Assembly (NCBI GenBank): GCA_943331105.2
Contig: CALQKH020000006.1
Span: 62,001-126,000, forward strand
Origin: Akkermansia muciniphila
GTDB lineage: Bacteria > Pseudomonadota > Gammaproteobacteria > Burkholderiales > Burkholderiaceae_C
Length of the DNA stretch: 64,000 nt
Reading direction: 5' to 3'
Both the position numbers and the translations under genes were made by a program. The notes under the pieces were generated by a model that had not been told where the DNA came from, did no database searches, and was given only the letters and a program-made list of their open reading frames with translations. Below are positions 1-7,959 of this stretch, one piece after another (position 1 is the stretch's first letter; every line of letters starts with the position of its first letter).

Positions 1-774
1 GCGCTGACATTCGGTGGATGCCAAACCACCACCAGTGGTGGCTCGGTCGGCACGGACCGTCAACAGCTCCTTCTGGTTTCGTCCCAGCAGCTTGAACAGA
101 TGGCAGCGCAAAGTTACAGCAAGTTGACTTCCGAAGCCGCTGCAAAAGGCACCCTCAATACCGATGCTTCGATGCTTCGGCGCCTTCGTGCGATTGCCCA
201 AAGAATTGAACCCCAGACAAAAACTTTTCGTCCCGACGCGCCTGATTGGAAATGGGAAGTCAACTTGATCAACAGCAGTGAACTCAATGCATTCTGTATG
301 CCGGGTGGAAAAATCATTTTTTACTCAGGCCTGATCCGGCAACTGAATCTGACCGATGAAGAAATAGCCGTGGTGATGGGGCACGAAATTTCGCATGCAT
401 TGAGGGAACACTCACGCGAAAAGGTCTCGCAGGCCTTGGCTGCACAATCTGCAATAGGACTGGGCGCTGCACTGTTCGGCTTTGGCCAAGGTTCTGCCGA
501 CATTGCAGGAGTCCTGTACCAGTCTCTCGTTGCAACCCGCTTCAGTCGGACCGATGAGAATGAAGCCGATCGAATGGGTCTGGAACTCTCAGCGCGGGCT
601 GGTTATGACCCGCGCGCAGGGGTCACGCTGTGGCAGAAAATGCTCAAAGCCAACAGTGGAAGCACCCCCCTTGTATTTTTAAGCACTCACCCAACAGAGG
701 CCAGCCGCGTGCAGCAAATCGAAGAATTGCTGCCGACTGTCTTGCCTTTGTATAAAGCTGCGCGTCGAGACTGA
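1..774 (+). CDS. M48-family zinc metalloprotease, 5'-truncated
   Basis: Cell-envelope metallopeptidase of the M48 (BepA/LoiP/YcaL-like) group, expected to act on misfolded or periplasmic-side proteins. The reading frame is open from base 1 and has no start codon in the window, so the gene is cut by the left edge. The first codons read ALTFGGC, which resembles a lipobox with its cysteine at 19-21, so the mature protein may be a lipoprotein anchored in the membrane. The zinc motif HEISH is encoded at 382-396, and the downstream ENEAD motif supplies the third ligand, so the active site looks intact. A possible start ATG at 100 would leave the protein without a signal and is less likely. Family assignment is firm; substrate is unknown. 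Confidence 0.88.
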   Translation, partial: ALTFGGCQTTTSGGSVGTDRQQLLLVSSQQLEQMAAQSYSKLTSEAAAKGTLNTDASMLRRLRAIAQRIEPQTKTFRPDAPDWKWEVNLINSSELNAFCMPGGKIIFYSGLIRQLNLTDEEIAVVMGHEISHALREHSREKVSQALAAQSAIGLGAALFGFGQGSADIAGVLYQSLVATRFSRTDENEADRMGLELSARAGYDPRAGVTLWQKMLKANSGSTPLVFLSTHPTEASRVQQIEELLPTVLPLYKAARRD

Positions 775-780
775 CATCAC

Positions 781-800
781 AAGGGCCCCGAAGGGCCCTT
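781..800. terminator. Hairpin between the convergent M48 and nagL genes
   Basis: AAGGGCCC and GGGCCCTT form an 8-bp perfect stem around a CGAA loop, followed by a T-rich stretch (gcttttg). It lies 6 bases after the M48 stop and 18 bases beyond the end of the opposing nagL gene, so it may serve both. Confidence 0.6.
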
Positions 801-817
801 GCTTTTGTGGGTGTCGC

Positions 818-1456
818 TCAGCCCGCGTCAGGCTGCTGTCCCGGCGCAGCTTTTTGAAAGGCTTCCAGTTCCATGCAGGCTTTTTCCACCGCCATGATGT
901 GTGGCCATTTCGTCAGGTCCACATTGAAGCGGCGAGCGCTTTCAACCTGGGGGGCCAGGTACACATCGGCCAGCGTCGGGGTGTCGCCAAAGCTGAAGCG
1001 GCCACGTCGTGAATCGGTCGCGATCAAGGCTTCGTAGGCGTCAAAGCCAGAGCTGATCCAGCTGGCGCACCAGGCGTTGATGGCTTCTTCTTTGGCGCCG
1101 AATTGTTTGCGCAGCGTTTGCAACACGCGGCGGTTGTTGAGGGGGTGGATGTCACAACCCACCATCGCCGCCAGCGCGCGCACATGGGCGCGGTCGTCCG
1201 CGCCTGCAGGCAGCAGGGCGGGCGTGGGGTGTTTTTCTTCCAGCCATTCGATGATGGCCGGCGATTGGATCAGCACCTGTTTACCGGTGTCGAGCGCGGG
1301 CACCATTTGCTGGGGGTTGACCGACTTGAAGGCTTCGCCTTGCTGTTCATCGACACGCAGGTCCACCGCCACGTAGTCTGTTGCCACGCCTTTGAGGTTC
1401 AGCGCAATGCGCAGGCGGTGAGAGGTGCCGCTTCTGAAAAAACTGTAGAGTTTCAT
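818..1456 (-). CDS. nagL: Maleylpyruvate isomerase, glutathione-dependent (zeta-class GST fold)
   Basis: Cis-trans isomerase that turns maleylpyruvate into fumarylpyruvate with glutathione as cofactor, step 3 of the gentisate pathway; cytoplasmic. The 212-residue length and N-terminal RSGTSHRLRIALNLKG region match NagL-type and maleylacetoacetate isomerase-type enzymes. The SSxxS-like glutathione site appears here as RSGTSHR near residues 8-14, and NPQQMVPAL and QSPAIIEWLEE follow as in the family. The gene is last in a four-gene minus-strand operon and begins 4 bases after the nagK stop, with GGAG upstream of the ATG. Neighbouring gentisate dioxygenase and fumarylpyruvate hydrolase favour maleylpyruvate over maleylacetoacetate as substrate; that choice is an inference from context. 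Confidence 0.88.
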   Translation of the reverse strand: MKLYSFFRSGTSHRLRIALNLKGVATDYVAVDLRVDEQQGEAFKSVNPQQMVPALDTGKQVLIQSPAIIEWLEEKHPTPALLPAGADDRAHVRALAAMVGCDIHPLNNRRVLQTLRKQFGAKEEAINAWCASWISSGFDAYEALIATDSRRGRFSFGDTPTLADVYLAPQVESARRFNVDLTKWPHIMAVEKACMELEAFQKAAPGQQPDAG

Positions 1457-1460
1457 GGGT

Positions 1461-2162
1461 TTACTCCGCTGGGCCTATGGTCAATGCAAGTTCGGCCACG
1501 CCTTCAACGCGGCCAGTGATTTTGTCACCACTCACCACGGCGCCCACGCCTTCGGGGGTGCCGGTGTAGATCAGGTCGCCAGGTTGCAGGTGGTAATAGG
1601 TGGACAGGTCGGCAATGATTTCACGGATGTTCCAGATCAGCTTGTCCACGTTGGACGACTGCTTGGTAACCCCATTGACTTCCAGTGCAATCGCACCGTT
1701 CTCGATCACCATGCCGGGCATGGGCACGATCTCGGAGCAAACCGAACCTTGCTCGATGTCTTTGCCCGTGTCCCAAGGGCGGCCCTTGTCGCGTGCCACC
1801 AGTTGCAGGTCGCGCCGGGTCATGTCCAGGCCTGCGCCATAGCCATAGACCAATTCGTGCGCGTTGGCTTCGCTCACGCGAAAGCCTGCTTTGCCAATCG
1901 CCAGCACCAGTTCCATCTCGAAGTGGTAGTTGTTGGTGCGGGGCGGGTAGTCGACGGTCGTGCCGCTTTCGACCAAGGTCTGGGGCGACTTGGTGAAGTA
2001 GAACGCCTGCTCGACGCTCTTGTCGACAGGGCGGCCCATCTCCACGGCGTGGGCATGGTAGTTGCGGCCCACGCAAAAAATGCGGTTGATGGCAAAACGC
2101 TGTTGTTGGCCACGGATGGGCAGAGAAGGAACGGCGGGAGGGGTAAAGAGGTAAGTGGTCAT
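1461..2162 (-). CDS. nagK: Fumarylpyruvate hydrolase (FAH family)
   Basis: Hydrolyses fumarylpyruvate to fumarate and pyruvate, the last step of the gentisate route. The protein is 233 residues with one FAH-type domain. The core begins at IFCVGRNYHAHAVEMG (about residue 29) and includes the metal-site region ELVLAIGK and the GAGLDMTRRDLQ segment typical of NagK/YcgM-like enzymes; LIYTGTPEGVG near the C-terminus is the family signature. It sits between gentisate dioxygenase (18-base gap) and nagL (4-base gap). No clear Shine-Dalgarno precedes the ATG, so it may depend on translational coupling. Generic FAH-fold members are hard to tell apart by sequence alone, but the operon makes the substrate likely. 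Confidence 0.88.
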   Translation of the reverse strand: MTTYLFTPPAVPSLPIRGQQQRFAINRIFCVGRNYHAHAVEMGRPVDKSVEQAFYFTKSPQTLVESGTTVDYPPRTNNYHFEMELVLAIGKAGFRVSEANAHELVYGYGAGLDMTRRDLQLVARDKGRPWDTGKDIEQGSVCSEIVPMPGMVIENGAIALEVNGVTKQSSNVDKLIWNIREIIADLSTYYHLQPGDLIYTGTPEGVGAVVSGDKITGRVEGVAELALTIGPAE

Positions 2163-2180
2163 GTTGTGGAGAGTAAAAAA

Positions 2181-3218
2181 TCAACCGCGGTTTTCGTACA
2201 CACCCAGCTTGCGGTGCAGGGGCGATTCATCGGCAATGAAGAGAAAGGCGGGCTTGTCCGATTGCAGGTTTTTCAGCGTCACAGCTTCGTAGCCGGGCGC
2301 GCAGCAGGTGTCGGCCTCAAGCAGTGTGAAGGTGCTGGCCACGATCTGTGCTTGCACTTGGCCTTCAATCACATGGAACACCTGTGCGGGAGAGCGAGCG
2401 GGCAAGCGCAGGGTCTGGCCGGGGCGCAGCATCAGGGCGTAAAAGCCCAAGATGTTTTCTGCATCGCCGCCCGTTTCGGGGTTGGTGTAAGTCACTTGCA
2501 CCTGTTCCAAACCGGCATCGTCAGAGGCCAGCGATTCAAGCGCGGCTTTGGCGTCTTTCCAAGCGTAGCGCAGCATGGGGTAAGCCTTCTTGCTGCGCTC
2601 AAACACATGTGAGGGCACCACGCCGCCACGGGCGTATTGTTTGTCGCCTTGGCCGGGCACCACGGTCTGCCGGTCGCCGTTGATGTGGTAACTGGCCTCC
2701 ATGTAATAGACCAGGGGCAAGTCCAGCACATCCAGCCAGATCACAGGCTCGGTGCCGTCGTGGCCGTGTTCGTGCCACAGGCCCGTGGGCGTCAGGATCA
2801 AATCGCCTCGGCTCATGGGGCATTTTGCGCCGTCCACCGTGGTCCAGGCGCCTTCGCCTTCTACGACCATGCGCACCGCATTGGGGGTGTGGCGGTGGCT
2901 GGGGGCCCATTCGCCGGGCATGAGCAGTTGCATGCCCAAGTACATGGCGGCGCTGGCCTGCATTTTGTCGAGGCCGTGGCCGGGGTTGGCCAGCACCAGC
3001 ACGCGGCGCTCGGCTTTTTCAATCGGGGTCAGCTCGCCCGCCTTGAGCAGCAGCGGCTTGATGTCTTTGTAAGCCCAGCAAGTCGGCTGGGTCTGGCGCG
3101 TGGGCACCTTGGGTGGCAGCACGCCGCGCAGGCTGGGCCACAGCGGCACCAAGTTCACGTTGCGCAGGTCTTGCACATAGTCTGGTGGAAGGTCTTCGAT
3201 TCGGCCGAGGTCGTTCAT
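2181..3218 (-). CDS. nagI: Gentisate 1,2-dioxygenase
   Basis: Fe(II)-dependent ring-cleaving dioxygenase that converts gentisate to maleylpyruvate. It is a bicupin of 345 residues. The N-terminal cupin carries the iron-binding histidines in HRHTPNAVRMVVEG and WHEHGHDG. The frame is open upstream to 3290, but the ATG at 3218 is preceded by a good AGGAGA site and gives the usual N-terminus (MNDLGRIEDLP), so I chose it. The preceding monooxygenase gene ends 14 bases upstream, consistent with co-transcription. Salicylate and 1-hydroxy-2-naphthoate dioxygenases are related alternatives, but a 3-hydroxybenzoate 6-hydroxylase upstream and the maleylpyruvate enzymes downstream make gentisate the natural substrate. 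Confidence 0.9.
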   Translation of the reverse strand: MNDLGRIEDLPPDYVQDLRNVNLVPLWPSLRGVLPPKVPTRQTQPTCWAYKDIKPLLLKAGELTPIEKAERRVLVLANPGHGLDKMQASAAMYLGMQLLMPGEWAPSHRHTPNAVRMVVEGEGAWTTVDGAKCPMSRGDLILTPTGLWHEHGHDGTEPVIWLDVLDLPLVYYMEASYHINGDRQTVVPGQGDKQYARGGVVPSHVFERSKKAYPMLRYAWKDAKAALESLASDDAGLEQVQVTYTNPETGGDAENILGFYALMLRPGQTLRLPARSPAQVFHVIEGQVQAQIVASTFTLLEADTCCAPGYEAVTLKNLQSDKPAFLFIADESPLHRKLGVYENRG

Positions 3219-3232
3219 GGAGTGTCTCCTTT

Positions 3233-4447
3233 TTATGCGTTGTGTTTTGCTGCGTCGAGGCAGTTGCCCACGTTCCAGCCATAGAGCCATTCCATCGCAT
3301 CATAAAAGCGCTCGGGGCTGCGGCCGCGCCACAGGTCATTGCGCACCAGGCGCTCGACGCCCTTGGCGTGATAGATGCGGCCCATCTCGCGGCTCGACAG
3401 CACGATGCGTGCGGTGCGGGCCACGCGGGCGCGTTGGTACATGTCCAGCGCTTGGGGCCAGTCGTTGCCGTGTGTGCGCAGCGCTTCGCCCAAAGTGACG
3501 GCGTCTTCCATGGCCATGCAGGCGCCTTGGGCCATGTATTGCGTGGTGGGGTGCGCTGCGTCGCCCAGCAAGGTCACGCGGCCATAGGTCCACTGGCCAA
3601 TCGGCTCGCGGTCGGCGGTGGCCCAGCGCTTCCAGGTCTTGGGCAGGTCAATCAATTGGCGCGCCTTGGGGCTGATGCCTTGAAAGTAGCTTTGCACTTC
3701 TTCCTTGCTGCCGTCTTTGACGCCCCATTCCTCTTGCTCGCGGCTGTGAAAGGTCACCACCACGTTGTATTGCTCACCGCCGCGCAGGGGGTAGTGCACC
3801 AGGTGGCAGTTGGGGCCGACCCAAATGGCGGCGGCGTTCCACTGCAGGTCTTGCGGAAAGTCTTTTTTCTCGACCACGGCGCGGTACACCACATGGCCCG
3901 TGACGCGGGCCGGGTCGCCCACAAACTGCTCGCGCACCACCGATTTGACGCCGTCGGCCCCGATCAGGGCGCAGCCCTTGAAGGCTTGGCCGTTTTGGTC
4001 CCACACGGTCACGCTGTTGTCGTCTTGCTCGATGCGCACCACGCGGGTGCTGGTGTGAAATTGCACTTGCCCTGTTTCTTGCGCGGCTTCGAGCAATGAC
4101 AAATGCACATCGGCGCGGTGGATCACGGCATAGGGATTGCCAAAACGCTGGCGGAATTTCTCGTCGGTGGGGATCTTGCCCACTTGGTACTCGTCGATCG
4201 CGTCGTGCATCACCATGAAGTCGGTGTACACGGCGCGGCTGCGGGCTTTGTCACCCACGCCCAAAGCGTCAAACGCATGAAACCCGTTGGGGCCAATTTG
4301 GATGCCCGCGCCAATCTCGCCGATTTCGGGGGCTTGCTCCAGCACCGTGACCTGAAAGCCTTGGCGCACCAGGGCGAGGGCTGCGGCCAAGCCGCCAATG
4401 CCGCCACCTGCGACCAGGACGGGAAGTTGAGTGGGTGCAGTGCTCAT
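3233..4447 (-). CDS. nagX: 3-Hydroxybenzoate 6-monooxygenase (FAD-dependent)
   Basis: NAD(P)H-dependent group A flavoprotein hydroxylase that makes gentisate from 3-hydroxybenzoate. The 404-residue protein has the FAD dinucleotide fold at the N-terminus (VAGGGIGGLAAALAL, about residue 10), the DG motif in GADGVKSVVRE, and the GD motif in LLGDAAHPTTQYMAQGACMAMEDA. The ATG at 4447 is chosen because the probable promoter lies at 4484-4512; the in-frame ATG at 4498 would fall inside it. This is the first gene of the gentisate operon. Salicylate 5-hydroxylase activity is unlikely because that enzyme is a multicomponent oxygenase. Related salicylate 1-hydroxylases share the fold, so substrate is inferred from similarity plus context. 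Confidence 0.85.
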   Translation of the reverse strand: MSTAPTQLPVLVAGGGIGGLAAALALVRQGFQVTVLEQAPEIGEIGAGIQIGPNGFHAFDALGVGDKARSRAVYTDFMVMHDAIDEYQVGKIPTDEKFRQRFGNPYAVIHRADVHLSLLEAAQETGQVQFHTSTRVVRIEQDDNSVTVWDQNGQAFKGCALIGADGVKSVVREQFVGDPARVTGHVVYRAVVEKKDFPQDLQWNAAAIWVGPNCHLVHYPLRGGEQYNVVVTFHSREQEEWGVKDGSKEEVQSYFQGISPKARQLIDLPKTWKRWATADREPIGQWTYGRVTLLGDAAHPTTQYMAQGACMAMEDAVTLGEALRTHGNDWPQALDMYQRARVARTARIVLSSREMGRIYHAKGVERLVRNDLWRGRSPERFYDAMEWLYGWNVGNCLDAAKHNA

Positions 4448-4483
4448 GGGAGTTCCAGCCAATGAAGTTGAAAAAGTGACGAG

Positions 4484-4512
4484 ATTATATGCATGCATAT
4501 TAATTATGCAAA
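4484..4512 (-). promoter_or_regulatory. Sigma70-type promoter of the 3-hydroxybenzoate operon
   Basis: On the minus strand TTTGCA (4507-4512) and a perfect TATAAT (4484-4489) are separated by 17 bases. Predicted transcription start is near 4477, giving a leader of about 30 bases to the ATG at 4447. The spacer is almost entirely palindrome, so the promoter is probably regulated by occlusion. Confidence 0.6.
4487..4509. promoter_or_regulatory. Overlapping palindromic operators in the promoter spacer
   Basis: ATATGCATGCATAT (4487-4500) is a perfect 14-base palindrome overlapping the -10. GCATA-N5-TATGC (4495-4509) is a second inverted repeat reaching the -35. Their form fits a dimeric winged-helix repressor such as MarR, known to control hydroxybenzoate genes in related bacteria. 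No MarR gene is present in the window, so the binding protein is unknown. Confidence 0.5.
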
Positions 4513-4593
4513 TCGTGTCAGGTCGCTTTCTGTCGCGTGAAAACTCGAGGGTGAATTGGACAGATCACCGGCAGTCAAACCGACTAGAATTAT

Positions 4594-4609
4594 CCGACCG
4601 CCCGGTTGG
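4594..4609. promoter_or_regulatory. Candidate PaaR (TetR-type) operator before paaZ
   Basis: CCGACCG and CGGTTGG form an inverted repeat with a 2-base centre, 46 bases upstream of paaZ. As I recall it, the CCGACCG half-site resembles the operators of TetR-family PaaR regulators that repress phenylacetate genes in Betaproteobacteria. Assignment is by resemblance only. Confidence 0.45.
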
Positions 4610-4655
4610 TTAATTCAAGCAGACCGGGTTTGAACTTCTCAGAAAGCGTTGACCC

Positions 4656-6701
4656 ATGTCCCAAGTCCTGCAAAGTTTCATCGGTGGCCAGTGGATCGGC
4701 CAGCAAGGGGCGCAAGCTCTGCGCAGCGCCATTACTGGTGCCACCTTCTACCAAACCCATGCCGAAACGATTGACTTTGGCGACGCGGTGCACCATGCAC
4801 GTACCGTGGGACTGCCCAATTTGCTCAAGCTGGACTTTCAAGAACGCGCCCAGCGCCTCAAGGCTTTGGCCAAATATTTGGGCGAACACAAAGAACAGCT
4901 TTACGCCATCTCGTCCCACACCGGTGCCACGCGTGCCGACAGCTGGGTGGACATCGAAGGCGGCGCAGGCACGCTGTTCGCGTATTCGGGCATGGGCAGC
5001 AACGAGCTGCCCAGTGGCAATCTGATCCACGAAGGACCGGCATTCCCTTTGGGCAAAAAAGGCGGCTTTGCGGGCACGCACATTCTGGTGCCGCGCGGCG
5101 GCATCGCGGTGCACATCAACGCCTTCAACTTCCCCATCTGGGGCCTCTTGGAAAAGTTTGCGCCCAGCTTTTTGGCGGGAATGCCCTGCATCGGCAAACC
5201 CGCTTCGTCCACCAGCTACCTGACCGAAGCCATGGTACGTCTTGTGGAGCAATCGGGCATCTTGCCTGCGGGTGCTTTGCAGCTGGTGATTGGCTCGACC
5301 GGTGACCTGCTCGACCGCCTGAACGGCCAGGACGTGGTGACGTTTACCGGCTCGGCCGACACCGCCGCCATGCTGCGTGTGCACCCCAATGTGGTCAAGC
5401 ACAGCATCCCCTTCAACGCCGAAGCCGACTCGCTCAACTGCGCCATCCTCGCCCCCGATGTCTCGCCCGATGACGAAGAGTTCGACCTGTTCGTGAAGGA
5501 AGTCGCCCGCGAGATGACTGTGAAAGCGGGCCAAAAATGCACTGCGATTCGCCGCGCCATCGTGCCGCGCCAGCACTTGGACGCTGTCGCTGAAAAGCTC
5601 AAGGCCCGTCTGGCCAAAGTGGTGGTGGGTGATCCGTCTGTCGAGGGCGTGAAGATGGGGGCACTGGCCTCGCATGCGCAACAAGCCGATGTGGCCGAGC
5701 GCGTGGCCCTGCTGCGCCAAAGCGCCGAACTGGTGTTTGGTGGTGGGGACGATTTCCAGCCGGTGGGGCAGGGCGTTGAAGGCGGTGCCTTCTTCCAGCC
5801 CACGCTGCTCCTGTGCCAAAAGCCTTTGCACACCGACAGCGTGCACGATGTGGAGGCCTTTGGCCCCGTGAGCACGCTCATGCCTTACGACGGCATCGAC
5901 GAAGCCCTGCAGCTGGCCGCGCGCGGCCAGGGCAGCTTGGTGGGCACGCTGGTCACCAAAGACCCGCAAATCGCAGCCCGCATGATCCCGGTGGCCGCCG
6001 CATTGCATGGCCGCCTGCACATCCTGGACCGCGAAGCCGCGGTCGAATCCACGGGCCACGGCTCGCCGCTGCCGCCGCTCAAGCACGGTGGCCCCGGCCG
6101 CGCGGGGGGCGGTGAAGAACTCGGCGGCATCCGCGCCGTCAAGCACCTGATGCAGCGCACCGCGCTGCAAGGCTCGCCCACCATGATCGCCGCCGTCACG
6201 GGCGAATACATGCGCGGCGCCAAATTGATCGAGACCGAGGTGCACCCTTTCCGCCGCCACTTTGAAGAGCTGCAAATTGGCGAGAGTTTGTTGACCCACC
6301 GCCGCACGGTGGGCGAGGCCGACATCGTGGCCTTTGGCGGTCTGTCCGGCGACTATTTCTACATGCACTTCGACGAGATCGCCGCCAGGGACTCGCCGTT
6401 TGGCAAGCGCATTGCGCACGGCTACTTTGTATTGTCGGCCGCTGCGGGCCTGTTTGTATCGCCCGCGCCTGGCCCGGTGCTGGCCAACTACGGCTTGGAC
6501 ACCCTGCGCTTCGTCAAGCCCGTGGGCATTGGCGACACCATCCAGGCGCGCCTGACGGCCAAGCGCAAGATCGACCGCCAAAAGAAAGACGCCAACGGTG
6601 TGGGGCAGGGCGTGGTGGCTTGGGACGTGGAAGTGACCAACCAGTTGGGTGAAGTCGTGGCCAGCTACGACATCTTGACGCTGGTGGCCAAGAAGGGCTG
6701 A
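4656..6701 (+). CDS. paaZ: Bifunctional oxepin-CoA hydrolase / 3-oxo-5,6-dehydrosuberyl-CoA semialdehyde dehydrogenase
   Basis: Opens the oxepin-CoA ring in the aerobic phenylacetyl-CoA pathway and oxidises the resulting aldehyde. The 681-residue fusion has an N-terminal aldehyde dehydrogenase domain (about 1-520) and a C-terminal MaoC-like hydratase domain (about 540-675). The ALDH general base Glu256 (in NAEADSLNC) and nucleophile Cys295 (in GQKCTAIRR) fall at the same numbers as in the E. coli protein. The hydratase Asp/His pair is in GDYFYMH near 566-571. The length is normal for PaaZ. The other paa genes (paaABCDE, G, H, J, K) are not in the window, so paaZ stands alone here, possibly as a separate PaaR-controlled unit. 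Confidence 0.93.
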   Translation: MSQVLQSFIGGQWIGQQGAQALRSAITGATFYQTHAETIDFGDAVHHARTVGLPNLLKLDFQERAQRLKALAKYLGEHKEQLYAISSHTGATRADSWVDIEGGAGTLFAYSGMGSNELPSGNLIHEGPAFPLGKKGGFAGTHILVPRGGIAVHINAFNFPIWGLLEKFAPSFLAGMPCIGKPASSTSYLTEAMVRLVEQSGILPAGALQLVIGSTGDLLDRLNGQDVVTFTGSADTAAMLRVHPNVVKHSIPFNAEADSLNCAILAPDVSPDDEEFDLFVKEVAREMTVKAGQKCTAIRRAIVPRQHLDAVAEKLKARLAKVVVGDPSVEGVKMGALASHAQQADVAERVALLRQSAELVFGGGDDFQPVGQGVEGGAFFQPTLLLCQKPLHTDSVHDVEAFGPVSTLMPYDGIDEALQLAARGQGSLVGTLVTKDPQIAARMIPVAAALHGRLHILDREAAVESTGHGSPLPPLKHGGPGRAGGGEELGGIRAVKHLMQRTALQGSPTMIAAVTGEYMRGAKLIETEVHPFRRHFEELQIGESLLTHRRTVGEADIVAFGGLSGDYFYMHFDEIAARDSPFGKRIAHGYFVLSAAAGLFVSPAPGPVLANYGLDTLRFVKPVGIGDTIQARLTAKRKIDRQKKDANGVGQGVVAWDVEVTNQLGEVVASYDILTLVAKKG

Positions 6702-6726
6702 GGCGCATGCGGGGATAATCACCGCC

Positions 6727-7131
6727 ATGAGATCCCCCATTGCCGTTGTTGACGTTGACCGTTGCGAAACCTGGACCCGCTACAAAGCCGGTTTGTGCGA
6801 CACCTGTGCGGCCAACTGCTGCACCATGCCGGTCGAGGTCAAGATGGCCGACTTGGTGCGGTTGGGCATGGTGGACCCGTTTGAGGCCGAGCACGAAGAC
6901 CCCAAACAGATCGCCAAGCGTCTGACCAAGGCCGGACTCATAGAGCATTTCAACTTCAAAAACAGCATCTTCAGTCTGGCGCGTCGCGCCAGTGGTGACT
7001 GCCAGTTTCTCGATGCCAAGACGCGCCGATGCACGGTGTACGACAAGCGCCCCAACACCTGCCGTTTGCACCCGCAAGTGGGGCCGCGCCCCAACCACTG
7101 CCCTTACGGCAACAAAGCGCAATCGCGTTGA
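6727..7131 (+). CDS. YkgJ-family cysteine-cluster protein
   Basis: Small cytoplasmic protein (134 residues) of the YkgJ family, whose conserved cysteines probably bind zinc or an iron-sulfur cluster; the cellular role is not established. The N-terminal cluster reads CDTCAANCC (about residues 23-31), with further cysteines in GDCQF, RRCTVY and NTCRLHP. The gene starts 25 bases after paaZ and ends 3 bases before the next gene, so the three may be co-transcribed, but nothing links it functionally to phenylacetate catabolism. Confidence 0.8.
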   Translation: MRSPIAVVDVDRCETWTRYKAGLCDTCAANCCTMPVEVKMADLVRLGMVDPFEAEHEDPKQIAKRLTKAGLIEHFNFKNSIFSLARRASGDCQFLDAKTRRCTVYDKRPNTCRLHPQVGPRPNHCPYGNKAQSR

Positions 7132-7134
7132 TCG

Positions 7135-7941
7135 ATGACAAAACACACAGGTCATTACGCCGAATTCACTTCGCCAGACCAGCACCGTTTCCGTGCGTTT
7201 GTGGCGCACCCCTCCAGTCCCCCACGAGGTGCTTTGGTTCTGTTGCATGAGATGGATGCCAGATCGCCCAACCGCGTTCATTCCATGGCCCCATCCAACC
7301 CCATGCCCGGGCTGAGCCAGCGCATTCGGGCCTTGGCCAGCGAGCATGCGGCCAGAGGTTATCTGGTGGTGGCGCCATCGCTGTTTGGCAGAGGCCGGGC
7401 AGGCCAGGGTCATGGTTACCACTACCAGATGGGTTTCTCGGGCGAGCAATTGGTGAAACCTTTGCAGCCGGTAGACTCAAGCCGCATCATGCTGGACGTC
7501 CAGACCGTGGTGACTTGGGCCCAAGGGCAGGTGGCTCAGGGCAAAGTGGGCCTCATGGGATTTTGCTGGGGCGGCTTGCTCGCTTGGCAAGCCGCGTGCA
7601 CCATGCCGCAAATTTTTGCAGCCGCTTCTTTTTATGGCGGGGGGATGACGAACCCGGAGGTGCGCGGGTTGCGACCGCTCTGCCCGGTGCTGGTTCATCT
7701 GCCTTCCAATGGCGCGTGGATGACGCAAGAAGCCATGGATGAATTTGTGGCTGTGCAGCGAGATCACTTTGCCGCCCACGGGGCGGTCAGCCCGGGTCAA
7801 AAAGGGCCGATGGTTCAGATCGAGCGCTACGATGCGGCCTATGGCTTTGATCATGCCGGCAGCCGACAGTTCGATGCGATGGCATCGCAGGTGGCCAGAC
7901 TGAAAACCACCTCTTTCTTGGACAAATACCTGAATGTTTAG
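7135..7941 (+). CDS. Dienelactone hydrolase family protein
   Basis: Cytoplasmic alpha/beta hydrolase of the dienelactone hydrolase family, 268 residues. The nucleophile elbow is GFCWGG with Cys144, and the C-terminal ERYDAAYGFDH segment carries the expected acid/histidine part of the triad. Family members open lactone rings such as 4-carboxymethylenebut-2-en-4-olide or act on other esters. There is no chlorocatechol or 4-oxoadipate gene nearby to fix the substrate. It follows the YkgJ-like gene by 3 bases and faces the GGDEF-EAL gene tail to tail with an 18-base gap. Confidence 0.82.
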   Translation: MTKHTGHYAEFTSPDQHRFRAFVAHPSSPPRGALVLLHEMDARSPNRVHSMAPSNPMPGLSQRIRALASEHAARGYLVVAPSLFGRGRAGQGHGYHYQMGFSGEQLVKPLQPVDSSRIMLDVQTVVTWAQGQVAQGKVGLMGFCWGGLLAWQAACTMPQIFAAASFYGGGMTNPEVRGLRPLCPVLVHLPSNGAWMTQEAMDEFVAVQRDHFAAHGAVSPGQKGPMVQIERYDAAYGFDHAGSRQFDAMASQVARLKTTSFLDKYLNV

Positions 7942-7959
7942 GCGCATCCAAAGGCGCTG

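Noticed and set aside
818..3290. Long open frames on the plus strand opposite the gentisate genes (for example 1455-2612 and 2637-3284)
   Set aside because: They mirror well-conserved minus-strand enzymes, have no family similarity and reflect high GC in the third codon position.
4590..6740. A 716-residue open frame on the minus strand opposite paaZ
   Set aside because: paaZ on the other strand has intact catalytic residues at the expected numbers; the opposite frame is rich in His, Ala, Gly and Arg with no domain.
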